From: Vreelandella nigrificans
GTDB taxonomy: Bacteria > Pseudomonadota > Gammaproteobacteria > Pseudomonadales > Halomonadaceae
DNA length: 64,000 nucleotides
Direction: 5' to 3'
NCBI RefSeq assembly: GCF_002374315.1
Contig: NZ_NWUX01000002.1
Coordinates: forward strand, 363,730-427,729
Below are positions 47,444 to 55,811 of the stretch, in pieces. Position numbers and translations under genes: made by a program. The notes beneath the pieces were generated by a model. It made no database searches and had not been told where the DNA came from. It saw nothing but the letters and a program-made list of their open reading frames with translations. The stretch's first letter is position 1; each line of letters opens with the position of its first letter.

Positions 47444-48856
47444 TTAAGTTTGTTCACTGTCATCTTCTAACCGACGGTACAAAGTGCGGCGCGCGATACC
47501 TAATACTTCGGCTGTGCGGCGCTTATTGCCTCCGGTCGCTTCCAGCACTTTGCGTATGTAGCGTTTTTCCACCTCTTCAAGACTTGGCCAGCGAGTAGGT
47601 GCAGGGGCGGGTACTTGAGAGGTGCTAGGCAGTACTTCTCCGCTGAGCGTTGGTGTTATTTCACTGCTTGAGTCTTGGTTAGACTGCTCTCGCAGTCGTT
47701 CCGGTAGATCTTGGTGCTGTAAAAGGCCTTCTTCACTTAGTGTCACTGCACGCATGATGGCATTTTCAAGCTCGCGCACGTTGCCTGGGTAGGTGTAATT
47801 TAACAGGCTGTTAAGCGCCTCAGGCTCAATTTGCTCTATTTGTTTACCTTGTGCTTCCGCAAGTTTGTCGATCAGCGTAAACACCAATAGTTCGATGTCA
47901 CTACCGCGCTCCCGTAATGGGGGGATACGTAGTGAAAAGGTTTCCAGGCGATAGAATAAATCGCTGCGGAAATTCTCCTGTTCAATTTCTTTTTCCAGGT
48001 TGCGGTGGGTTGCTGCAATAATGCGGACATCAACTGGTTCTTCACGCTCGCTGCCCACTGCTCGTACGGTTTTCTCTTGTAGTGCGCGTAGTAGTTTGGC
48101 TTGTAGGTTTATCGGCATTTCGCCAATTTCATCTAAAAATAGGCTGCCACCTTGTGCACTGTGAAAAAGCCCTTTGCGTGCCTCGTTAGCGCCGGTAAAG
48201 GCACCTTTAACATGGCCAAAAAATTCACTTTCCATTAAGTCGGCAGGAATGCTGGCGCAGTTAACAGGCACAAAAGGGGCGTCATGGCGCGGGCTTTCTT
48301 TGTGGATAGCGCGAGCTAATAGCTCCTTACCGGTACCACTTTCTCCCAAAATGAGAATGGGGGCATCACTTTTCGCCAGCCGCGATGCGTCATGAAATAG
48401 TGACTGCATGACGTTACTTTTGCCTGCTATGCCGTGAAAGTGACTTAGCTCGGTATCATCTTGGGTAAGTGATAAACGCTGGCGTTCTAGTACGCGAAAT
48501 ACTGCTTCGCGAATAGCGTCTAAATCGAGTGGTTTAGTGAGAAAGTCATCTGCGCCAAGTTTGAGAGCCTCTACTGCCTGGTCAATAGTGCCAAACGCAG
48601 TAATCACGATAATGCCTAGCTCGCTACCGCTTTGGCGCAGCTGTTGCAGGAGTTGAATGCCGGTCATACCTGGTAAGCGGACATCGGTAATCATCATCGC
48701 GACGGAGGTATGGCTAAGCAGCGCAATGGCCTCCTCTGCACTGGGGACGCCTAATGTGTCATAGCCCGCGTCATTGAGCTCTTCTTCCAAGAGCTCACGT
48801 ATAGCGGCGTCATCTTCCACCACCAATAAAGGTAAAAGGTGTTCCTGATGGGTCAC
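47444..48856 (-). CDS. NtrC-family sigma-54-dependent response regulator
   Basis: A response regulator of about 470 residues. The receiver domain (about 6-115) has VVEDDAAIREL and MMITDVRLPG with the phosphoacceptor Asp. The AAA+ domain has LGESGTGKELLARAIH (Walker A), KGAFTGANEARKG (sigma-54 contact loop) and FLDEIGEMP (Walker B). A Fis-type helix-turn-helix ends it (NKRRTAEVLGIARRTLYRRL). GTG 48856 has GAGGA 8 nt upstream and is preferred to a TTG at 48871 that overlaps the kinase stop but lacks a site. Target genes unknown; no clear sigma-54 promoter was seen nearby. Confidence 0.93.
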   Translation of the reverse strand: MTHQEHLLPLLVVEDDAAIRELLEEELNDAGYDTLGVPSAEEAIALLSHTSVAMMITDVRLPGMTGIQLLQQLRQSGSELGIIVITAFGTIDQAVEALKLGADDFLTKPLDLDAIREAVFRVLERQRLSLTQDDTELSHFHGIAGKSNVMQSLFHDASRLAKSDAPILILGESGTGKELLARAIHKESPRHDAPFVPVNCASIPADLMESEFFGHVKGAFTGANEARKGLFHSAQGGSLFLDEIGEMPINLQAKLLRALQEKTVRAVGSEREEPVDVRIIAATHRNLEKEIEQENFRSDLFYRLETFSLRIPPLRERGSDIELLVFTLIDKLAEAQGKQIEQIEPEALNSLLNYTYPGNVRELENAIMRAVTLSEEGLLQHQDLPERLREQSNQDSSSEITPTLSGEVLPSTSQVPAPAPTRWPSLEEVEKRYIRKVLEATGGNKRRTAEVLGIARRTLYRRLEDDSEQT

Positions 48857-48867
48857 AAACGTTGTCC

Positions 48868-50319
48868 TCAAGCGGATACGGTTTCACTAAGGGTAAGGGG
48901 TAGCGTAATTTCAAATCCAGCGCCGCCAAGGCCGCTGTTAAATACGCCAATTGTCCCGCCGTGGTCGTTAATAATACGGTGCACCATAGATAACCCAAGC
49001 CCACTGCCTTGCCCTACTGGCTTTGTAGTGAAGAAAGGGTCAAACACTTGATGGTGATGTGATGTTGGAATGCCAGGCCCGTTATCTTCCACCCATAGTG
49101 TTAGCTCTTCGTCGTGCCGCTGTGCACGTACGTGTATGAGACTAACATTAGGTGCCTGTGCGGCATTGCGTAATAAATTGGTCAGTACTTGCACAATTTG
49201 TTGTCCGTTCACCAGTAAATGGGGTGTCGGTGTAGGAAGATCAATATCCAAGTGAATATTTCGTGGTTCCAGCTCCTCTTCCACCAGTTCACTGGCGCTA
49301 ATGACAAGTTGGTCGAGGGGTTGATGGTCTTTCTCTACATTATGTTGCCGGCCTAATTCCATTAATTGGCGGACAATTTCAACGATACGCTCTACCTCGC
49401 CACGTATTCGGCCAAGTTTCGCCCGCTCGTCATCACCAATAACCTCTCGGCGCGCCAGACGTTGGGCCTGGCCGTTAATGACGGTAAGCGGCGCGCCGAT
49501 TTCGTGAGCAACACCCGCTGCAAGCACCCCGAGTTCAGCCAGTTTTTTTGATTTACGTAGCCGCTTCTCCAACTCAATCTCGCGGCGTTGGCGGGCATCA
49601 ATATCGCGGTCTTTTTCTGCCATTGCATCCAGCATGCCGTTAAGCCCTGATGCTAAACGACGATACTCGGTGGGACCATCCTCCGTCGCTCGCTGGCTAC
49701 GGTCGCCATCTTCAACAAGTAGCATAACGCGTAGTAGGCGGTTCAATGGCCGCTCAATATAGTGGCGAAACCCCCACCAGATGCTGAACACGATACCAGC
49801 TGCGCCAATTACAAAGACCAGCACCGCGACAATACTGATAAACCCCGTGTAATTCTCGATCCCGGTGTTGAGCCGGTTTACCTGTAATACTCCTTGAACC
49901 ATGCCATCTTGTGTGCGTAGCGGTATCAAGGCTGAGTAGTAAGTCCAACCTTCGTGCTGGCGATAATTACTGTAGAGATCATCCCGTTCTATGACTTGTT
50001 TGATCTCTTCAGGGGTAAACAGATTTTTGCCTAAGCCAAGGCCATACACTTCTCGCCCCTGGGTATCAAACACATAGGCCCCGTATATTCGATGGAATGA
50101 GAAGGCTGACTGCAGTGCTTCTTCCAAAGGCGTTGCACTATCACGTGTCACCGCGTAACTCAACGAGCTGCTTAGTGCTCGAGTAATGATTTCGACTTCT
50201 GTCTGTAGCTTGGAGCGGACGTTATCCTCCAATGATTTAATGGCAACGAGGCTAAATACCACCAGTACGACAAAGAGCGGCACAATCACCGTTAAGATAA
50301 TTAAATTACGTAGTCGCAT
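48868..50319 (-). CDS. Membrane sensor histidine kinase, partner of the NtrC-type regulator
   Basis: A 483-residue kinase: TM1 about 6-28, a periplasmic sensor loop of about 130 residues, TM2 about 160-183, a HAMP region (about 184-237), a short coiled coil, then the HisKA domain with His272 in GVAHEIGAPLTV and the ATPase domain (N box LLRNAAQAPN, VEDNGPGIP, and GSGLGLSMVHRIINDHGG). HEIGAPL in place of the usual HEIxNPL is a known variant. It is immediately upstream of its regulator. The signal is not predictable from sequence. Confidence 0.92.
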   Translation of the reverse strand: MRLRNLIILTVIVPLFVVLVVFSLVAIKSLEDNVRSKLQTEVEIITRALSSSLSYAVTRDSATPLEEALQSAFSFHRIYGAYVFDTQGREVYGLGLGKNLFTPEEIKQVIERDDLYSNYRQHEGWTYYSALIPLRTQDGMVQGVLQVNRLNTGIENYTGFISIVAVLVFVIGAAGIVFSIWWGFRHYIERPLNRLLRVMLLVEDGDRSQRATEDGPTEYRRLASGLNGMLDAMAEKDRDIDARQRREIELEKRLRKSKKLAELGVLAAGVAHEIGAPLTVINGQAQRLARREVIGDDERAKLGRIRGEVERIVEIVRQLMELGRQHNVEKDHQPLDQLVISASELVEEELEPRNIHLDIDLPTPTPHLLVNGQQIVQVLTNLLRNAAQAPNVSLIHVRAQRHDEELTLWVEDNGPGIPTSHHHQVFDPFFTTKPVGQGSGLGLSMVHRIINDHGGTIGVFNSGLGGAGFEITLPLTLSETVSA

Positions 50320-50405
50320 CGGGGATCCGTGATAGTCATTAGCCGTTCGTCAGCGAAGAGCCTGTATGAGTGAATTTTTAAACTGAGTGATAGTGTTTAA
50401 ATGGA

Positions 50406-51572
50406 TCAGTGAGCCACTTTTAAGCGGTAGAGGCTACCTTGAGCGCTATCGGTTAGCACGTAAATGGCATCGTCCGGTCCTTGGCGCACATCGCGGATTC
50501 TACCTAGCTGGCCCTTTAAAATAATCTCTTCATCAACCACTTGGTCATTGTCTAGCACGACCCGTAGCAGTGTTTCACTGGCTAATCCACCCGCTAATAA
50601 ATTACCGTGCCAGCCAGTGAAGGCATCACTAGTCACCTCTGTTAAACCCGAGGGAGCAAAACGGCCTTCAAATAGATAAACTGGATCGGCCATGCCGGGT
50701 AGAGACGCTACCCCTATAGGTTGGTTTGTGGCGTAGTCATTGCCTTGGCTAACCTCTGGCCAACCATAGTTCTTGCTTGGCTCTAGATGGTTGAGCTCAT
50801 CACCGGTGCGGGGGCCGTGTTCGGAGGCCCAGGCTTGCCCACTGTTCAATACCGTCATGCCTTGGATATTGCGATTACCAAGGGTGTAAATCTCATCCAG
50901 AGTGTTGTCGTCATCGACAAAAGGGTTATCGTCGGGTACACCACCTGTTGCGGTGAGGCGCAGTGTAGAGCCTGCATGGTCACCAGTGGCCTGAGCGCGT
51001 GATGGATCAACCCCGCGATCGCCAATGCTCATTAGCAGAGTGCCGTCGGCCAACCACGCTAAGCGTGAGCCATAGTGCCGGCCTGGGGAAGAGGCGCGGT
51101 CTTGCTCAAAAAGATGCTCTATCTCGCCCAAGCTATCTTCGTGCCACTTTGCTCGAGATAACGCTGAGCGACTGTTGCTGCCTTCAGGCTTGCTCCAGGT
51201 AAAGTAAACCCAGTCGTTGTCTCCATCGCCAAACGAGGGATGAAGAACAACGTCAAGCAATCCACCCTGGCCGTGATGGTTAACGGAGGGAAGTCCATCA
51301 AGTGCCTTTGACTGGCCGCTCTCAGGATCCACAAGGTTGAGAGTGCCCCTACGCTCACTAACTAAGTAACGGCCATCAGGTAGGAAAGCGACTGCCCATG
51401 GGTTTTGAAAGCCTGTCGCGACACTCTCTATGGAGAGTGTCAGGTGTTCAGTCTCGACTATTTGTGGCGCGGCATCCGCGTGCACTGTGCCCATGACGCC
51501 TATGAGTAACAGTCCGCCCAAAGCCTGTTTATAACAGTAAGTTCGAGGAAATGTTTTCTTTGAGACGTGCAT
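50406..51572 (-). CDS. PQQ-dependent soluble sugar dehydrogenase (aldose dehydrogenase type)
   Basis: A 388-residue secreted six-bladed beta-propeller of the GDH-B/YliI family. The signal ends around VHADA. NPWAVAFLPDGRYLVSERRG begins blade 1, HHGQGGLLDVVLHPSF carries the catalytic histidine region, and GNRNIQGM and SEHGPRTGDELNHL are cofactor/substrate signatures. ATG 51572 has AGGAG at 9 nt and removes an 11-residue extension. It would oxidise aldoses in the periplasm. No pqq biosynthesis genes are in the window. It lies just upstream of the two-component genes on the same strand. Confidence 0.9.
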   Translation of the reverse strand: MHVSKKTFPRTYCYKQALGGLLLIGVMGTVHADAAPQIVETEHLTLSIESVATGFQNPWAVAFLPDGRYLVSERRGTLNLVDPESGQSKALDGLPSVNHHGQGGLLDVVLHPSFGDGDNDWVYFTWSKPEGSNSRSALSRAKWHEDSLGEIEHLFEQDRASSPGRHYGSRLAWLADGTLLMSIGDRGVDPSRAQATGDHAGSTLRLTATGGVPDDNPFVDDDNTLDEIYTLGNRNIQGMTVLNSGQAWASEHGPRTGDELNHLEPSKNYGWPEVSQGNDYATNQPIGVASLPGMADPVYLFEGRFAPSGLTEVTSDAFTGWHGNLLAGGLASETLLRVVLDNDQVVDEEIILKGQLGRIRDVRQGPDDAIYVLTDSAQGSLYRLKVAH

Positions 51573-51662
51573 GGCGTGTTCTCCTAATGTAGTCATAGCC
51601 GACATAACGAATATTATTAGTCTAGCAGTGACTGCCTTAAGAGAGAGGGGTTCCGTTGATTG

Positions 51663-52538
51663 CTACATGAGAAAGGCTAACAGCACCGGGAGATAGAGCA
51701 GAGCCAGCAGTGTGGAGCAGAAAACGAGGCTGGCGACATACTCAGGTTCACGCTGTGCACGTTGCGCGAATAAGTAATTAAATACTGCCACTGGCATGCA
51801 CATTTGCAGCACTAAAATGCTTTGTGCCAGAGGGGGTAGCCCCACCCAACCGGCGATTAACCACGCGGCTGCAGCAGCAAGGGGGATGCGTACCAAGCTA
51901 AAGCCTATTCCAGAGCGTAAGCTTTTTACCTGAATGCTGGCCAAGGAAACACCTAAAGTGATTAGCATAAGAGGAACTGTAAAGCCTGACATCAGATCCA
52001 CGGTATTGGCTAACCATGGAGGTAGGGATGTGTCAGTAAGCAGCAGTGCCATAGAGGTGAGGATGGCATAAACCGTAGGCGTTTTTAGTAACGATTTGAT
52101 GGGATTTCCATCGCTATTGAGCACGGCACCCAGCGTGAACTGAAATAGTGATACCGTCACCATAATGGTAATGCCGTAAGCAAACCCTGCGCTTCCGAAA
52201 GCATAAAGCACGACAGGTAGCCCCATGTTGCCGGTATTGGGGTACATCATTGGGGCGAGTAGGACTCGCCAGTCACGACGCAGCAGCTTGGCGATGGCAA
52301 AAGTAGCTGCCCCCATGGTGAGTATTACCATAGAGGTGGCTAGCATCGTACGGCCAAAGGTGCTGGCATCAATCTCGGCACCTGCAAGGGAAGCCAGCAC
52401 TAGCGCGGGCGTACCAATGTTAAATACTAAGCGGGTAATGAAGTCGACAGGGTAGGGGTGTCCCAGGCGGATCCACCAAAAGCCCAGCCCAGCGCCGGCA
52501 AGAACAGGGGCCATTACGGCAAACAGTTCGGCGAGCAT
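51663..52538 (-). CDS. AEC (auxin efflux carrier) family transporter
   Basis: A 291-residue inner-membrane transporter with ten expected helices. Family features are the N-terminal VMAPVLAGAGLGFWWIRLG, MYPNTGNMGLPVVLYAFG (the central Asn-Gly break) and LQMCMPVAVFNYLFAQRA near the C-terminus. AEC members move organic acids such as malate or amino-acid derivatives. AAGGAACG precedes the ATG. A LysR gene lies upstream on the same strand and may control it. Confidence 0.9.
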   Translation of the reverse strand: MLAELFAVMAPVLAGAGLGFWWIRLGHPYPVDFITRLVFNIGTPALVLASLAGAEIDASTFGRTMLATSMVILTMGAATFAIAKLLRRDWRVLLAPMMYPNTGNMGLPVVLYAFGSAGFAYGITIMVTVSLFQFTLGAVLNSDGNPIKSLLKTPTVYAILTSMALLLTDTSLPPWLANTVDLMSGFTVPLMLITLGVSLASIQVKSLRSGIGFSLVRIPLAAAAAWLIAGWVGLPPLAQSILVLQMCMPVAVFNYLFAQRAQREPEYVASLVFCSTLLALLYLPVLLAFLM

Positions 52539-52557
52539 TAACGTTCCTTGACGATGA

Positions 52558-52590
52558 TTAGCGGCCTATTGTCGTTAATTAGGCCGCTAA
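52558..52590 (-). promoter_or_regulatory. Palindromic hairpin between the LysR and AEC genes
   Basis: TTAGCGGCCTA (52558-52568) is complementary to TAGGCCGCTAA (52580-52590), an 11-bp perfect stem with an 11-nt loop. It has no T-run on the transcribed strand and ends 20 nt before the AEC start codon, so it is more likely an operator or attenuator-like element than a plain terminator. Confidence 0.4.
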
Positions 52591-52607
52591 CTGGCAAGGC
52601 GGTGACA

Positions 52608-53528
52608 TCAATCGGCATTAGCCAATGCTTGATTAGTTTGCCAAACAGCGGGGGTTTGCTTACGTATAAAATCCAAAAGCGCGTTGACGCGACGCGAGTG
52701 GTGGCCGTAAGCATAAAGCATTGTTATCGGCAGGGGGGCGGGCTCCCAGCCGGGCAGGCAGTTTATGAGCTCGCCGGGGTGGTGCTGTTCACGCCGCTCA
52801 ACCAACCAGTGGGGTAAAAGCCCAATCCCTTGACCACAGGCAATCGCATCTAGGTGCAGCGCGATTAAGTCGACCTTTAGCCGAGAGCGAGGAGGGTTGA
52901 ACATATATGTATCGCAATTACTATGGCGTAACAGTAAACCATTGGAGGCGCTATCCATTAAATCAACCCAGGCATGAGACTCCAACTGGCTAGGGTGTTC
53001 AGGATAGCCCGTGCTAGCAAGGTAGGTTGGGCTGGCGTAAAGGCCTCGGGATAAGCTTCCTAACCGTTCTTGATTCAACCCACATTCATGGGTGGCACCC
53101 AGCCATATATGCACACTGTTGCTGTGCATTTTAGTAGGCGGTGCTTCACGGGTATGTAGTGTTAGCTCTAGCTTGGGGTGACGTTTTAAAAATGCATCGA
53201 CCAGGTTAGCGATCCATCGCGCAAGCGCCCCGTGTACTTCAAGGGTGATTTTGCCACTGATCTCCTCACGGAGTTCAGACAATGCCTCGCGGCTGTGCGC
53301 CGCCATTGCTAACAGCTCATTACAGTAGGTGTGAAATAACTGCCCCGCTTCGGTAGGGATTAAGCGGTTTGCTTGGCGCCTTAGTAGCGGCTGGTTCAGT
53401 CTTGCTTCTAACTGACTAATACGGCGACTGAGTGTCGATTTAGCCAGCCCTAATTTCTGTGCACTGCGCGTTAGACTGCCAGTTTCCATCACATCTGCAA
53501 AGGCAGCAAGTTCATCAAAGTCATACAT
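52608..53528 (-). CDS. LysR family transcriptional regulator
   Basis: A 306-residue LysR regulator: helix-turn-helix MYDFDELAAFADVMETGSLT and QKLGLAKSTLSRRISQLEAR, then the effector domain, ending with RRVNALLDFIRKQTP. It is of the DmlR/CrgA-like subgroup. It is upstream of and codirectional with the AEC transporter and divergent from the TonB-dependent receptor at 53722, so it could control either. The effector is unknown. Confidence 0.9.
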   Translation of the reverse strand: MYDFDELAAFADVMETGSLTRSAQKLGLAKSTLSRRISQLEARLNQPLLRRQANRLIPTEAGQLFHTYCNELLAMAAHSREALSELREEISGKITLEVHGALARWIANLVDAFLKRHPKLELTLHTREAPPTKMHSNSVHIWLGATHECGLNQERLGSLSRGLYASPTYLASTGYPEHPSQLESHAWVDLMDSASNGLLLRHSNCDTYMFNPPRSRLKVDLIALHLDAIACGQGIGLLPHWLVERREQHHPGELINCLPGWEPAPLPITMLYAYGHHSRRVNALLDFIRKQTPAVWQTNQALANAD

Positions 53529-53583
53529 GGCTAGGCCCGTTGGGCAAACGTAATCTGCATATTGTGCCAGTAATTTGTGTGAA

Positions 53584-53598
53584 TGAAAATAATAAACA
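53584..53598 (+). promoter_or_regulatory. Weak Fur-box-like site before the first TonB-dependent receptor
   Basis: TGAAAAT-A-ATAAACA matches the 7-1-7 Fur pattern TGATAAT-N-ATTATCA at 11 of 14 positions, in the 193-nt LysR/receptor divergent gap. The region is AT-rich, so chance matches are easier. Confidence 0.35.
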
Positions 53599-53721
53599 TT
53601 TGTGTTCCGTTTGCTTGAACGTAGCGTCTCACCTCTTTGCGCAAAGGGTGTGTAAAAATATAAATGTTAATGTTTCGCATTTGTCTTTGCGGTTTTGTCG
53701 CTACTCCCAAGGAACACGTTT

Positions 53722-55668
53722 ATGTCTTTATGTTTTCGTCGCAAGCTGTTGGCCAGCGTCGTTTCTACGCTGGCCAGTGGTGGAGTGTGGGCGCAAGAAA
53801 CGCCCCGCTTAGACGATATGGTGGTTACTGCCTCAGGCTTTGAGCAGCAAGTTGCTAATGCTCCTGCGTCTATTAGTGTTGCCACACGTGAGCAGCTTGA
53901 AAAAGGTTATTACCGTGACGTTACCGATGCACTGCGCGATATGCCGGGTGTTATCGTGACGGGCGGTGGAGGCGGTGATAATGGGTATGATATCTCGCTA
54001 CGCGGTATGCCAGCACAGTACACGTTGATTCTTGTGGATGGTCGCCCCCGGAGCTCTAGGGATTCTCGCCCTAATGGCAGTGCCGGGTTCGAGCAAGATT
54101 GGCTGCCACCGCTTCAAGCTATTGACCGTATCGAAGTTGTACGTGGCCCGATGGCAACGCTATATGGCTCCGATGCCATTGGCGGCGTTATTAACATCAT
54201 TACGCGCCGAGTTGCTGATGAGTGGAGCGGGAATTTACAGTTGGATACTGTGATCCAGGAAAGCAGCAGTTCCGGCGATAGCCGAGATGCGAACTTCTAT
54301 CTTAGTGGCCCACTGGTAAGTGACCAGCTGGGGCTGCAGCTTTACGGCCGGACCTCTCAACGTGACGAAGATGATATTGTCAGTGGTTATAATGACAAGT
54401 CATTACAAAGTCTGACCGGTCGCTTAACTTGGACACCAAGTCAGCAGCATGATATCTCCCTAGAAGCGGGATATACCGATCAAGAGCGCAGTTCTACACC
54501 GGGACGATCAGTAGAAGTTACCGATGCTGAAAGCAACAGTAAGCACAATAGTCGGCATCTGGCGCTAACACATAGCGGCAGGTTTGATATCGGTACGACA
54601 GAAACTTTTGTACAGCGTGAAAGCACTGAAAACGTGGCCCGGGATATTACCATCACCAATACCACCGCTAAAACCAGCCTGGTAATGCCGCTGGGTGTGC
54701 ACATGGTAACGATAGGTGCCAGCTACGAAGATGAGTCATTGGAAGATACGACAACCAATAGTATCTCTGCTGATGTCACTAACCTCGACAATTCCAGTTG
54801 GGCAGTTTTCTTAGAAGACGAGTGGTACTTAACCGATACTTGGTCTCTGACCGGTGGTGTGCGGGTTGATGAGTCTGAGGATTACGGCAGCCATGTTAGC
54901 CCTCGTTTATATAGCGTATGGAATTTCTCGCCTGCTTGGACCATAAAGGGAGGTGTTTCAACAGGCTATCGTGCTCCAACGCTGCGCGAAACGTCTCCTG
55001 ACTGGGGAGCTGTTAGTCGTGGCGGTAATATTTACGGAAATCCAGACCTTAAACCGGAAACCTCGCTGAACAAAGAGCTCGGTGTTCTATATGACAGCGG
55101 CCAGAGGATCAGTGGTAGTTTTACGGTCTTCCATAATGATTTTGAAGACAAGATTACGCGTGTTTCCTGCCCAATCGACATCTGTAGTGCTGGGCCTAAC
55201 CAGTTTGGTAGTGATCCGACCACTTATCGCAATGTGGACGAAGCGGTTACTCAAGGTGTAGAAATGAGCTTGGCCGCAGAGTTAATGGATAATGTTTCTT
55301 TGAGAAGTAGTTATACATACACGGATTCCGAGCAGAAAAGCGGCGAATATGCAGGGCAGCCCCTCACCAAGTTGCCTCGTCATCAGCTATCTACCACGTT
55401 GGACTGGCAAGTGACACCTGAGCTTACTCAGTGGACCAGAGTTTCATATCGTGGCAAAGAGAGCCAGCCCACCGGGGGACGTTCCTCAAGCACTATTGTG
55501 GCACCATCCTATACGTTCGTGGATGCGGGGATTGGCTATCGTTTAACACCTAGCGCTACGATTAATGCCGGTATTTATAATCTGTTTGATGAAGAGATCA
55601 CTTACGATGAGTATGGCTATATAGAAGATGGTCGACGTGTCTGGTTGGGGTTAAACGTTTCCTTCTAA
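53722..55668 (+). CDS. TonB-dependent outer-membrane receptor (CirA/FepA-like)
   Basis: A 648-residue outer-membrane receptor for ferric siderophores or similar. The signal ends at VWAQ (about residue 25), and the TonB box DDMVVTASG follows. The plug domain has ISLRGMPAQYTLILVDGRP and VVRGPMATLYGSDAIGGVIN in sequence; the barrel ends in a terminal Phe (LGLNVSF), as BAM substrates do. ATG 53722 with AAGGA upstream is preferred to a TTG-type extension. Closely similar to the receptor at 55812 on the opposite strand. The ligand cannot be told. Confidence 0.92.
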   Translation: MSLCFRRKLLASVVSTLASGGVWAQETPRLDDMVVTASGFEQQVANAPASISVATREQLEKGYYRDVTDALRDMPGVIVTGGGGGDNGYDISLRGMPAQYTLILVDGRPRSSRDSRPNGSAGFEQDWLPPLQAIDRIEVVRGPMATLYGSDAIGGVINIITRRVADEWSGNLQLDTVIQESSSSGDSRDANFYLSGPLVSDQLGLQLYGRTSQRDEDDIVSGYNDKSLQSLTGRLTWTPSQQHDISLEAGYTDQERSSTPGRSVEVTDAESNSKHNSRHLALTHSGRFDIGTTETFVQRESTENVARDITITNTTAKTSLVMPLGVHMVTIGASYEDESLEDTTTNSISADVTNLDNSSWAVFLEDEWYLTDTWSLTGGVRVDESEDYGSHVSPRLYSVWNFSPAWTIKGGVSTGYRAPTLRETSPDWGAVSRGGNIYGNPDLKPETSLNKELGVLYDSGQRISGSFTVFHNDFEDKITRVSCPIDICSAGPNQFGSDPTTYRNVDEAVTQGVEMSLAAELMDNVSLRSSYTYTDSEQKSGEYAGQPLTKLPRHQLSTTLDWQVTPELTQWTRVSYRGKESQPTGGRSSSTIVAPSYTFVDAGIGYRLTPSATINAGIYNLFDEEITYDEYGYIEDGRRVWLGLNVSF

Positions 55669-55699
55669 TCAGAATAGAAGCATCAGAACAGAAGGGCAG

Positions 55700-55726
55700 C
55701 GGCTATCCATTGATAGCCGTTTTTTT
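55700..55726 (+). terminator. Terminator of the first receptor gene
   Basis: CGGCTATC (55700-55707) pairs with GATAGCCG (55712-55719) over a 4-nt loop and is followed by seven T residues. Confidence 0.9.
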
Positions 55727-55745
55727 GCATCTGGCACGGGAGCAC

Positions 55746-55773
55746 AAAAAAAGCCCCGGTGCGTGACCGGGGC
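55746..55773 (-). terminator. Terminator of the second receptor gene
   Basis: On the minus strand GCCCCGGT (55773-55766) pairs with ACCGGGGC (55760-55753) and runs into seven T residues, 39 nt past the stop of the minus-strand receptor. Confidence 0.9.
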
Positions 55774-55811
55774 AGAAGGTTCGGATTGAAACAGTAGCGA
55801 GCTAGAACCAA

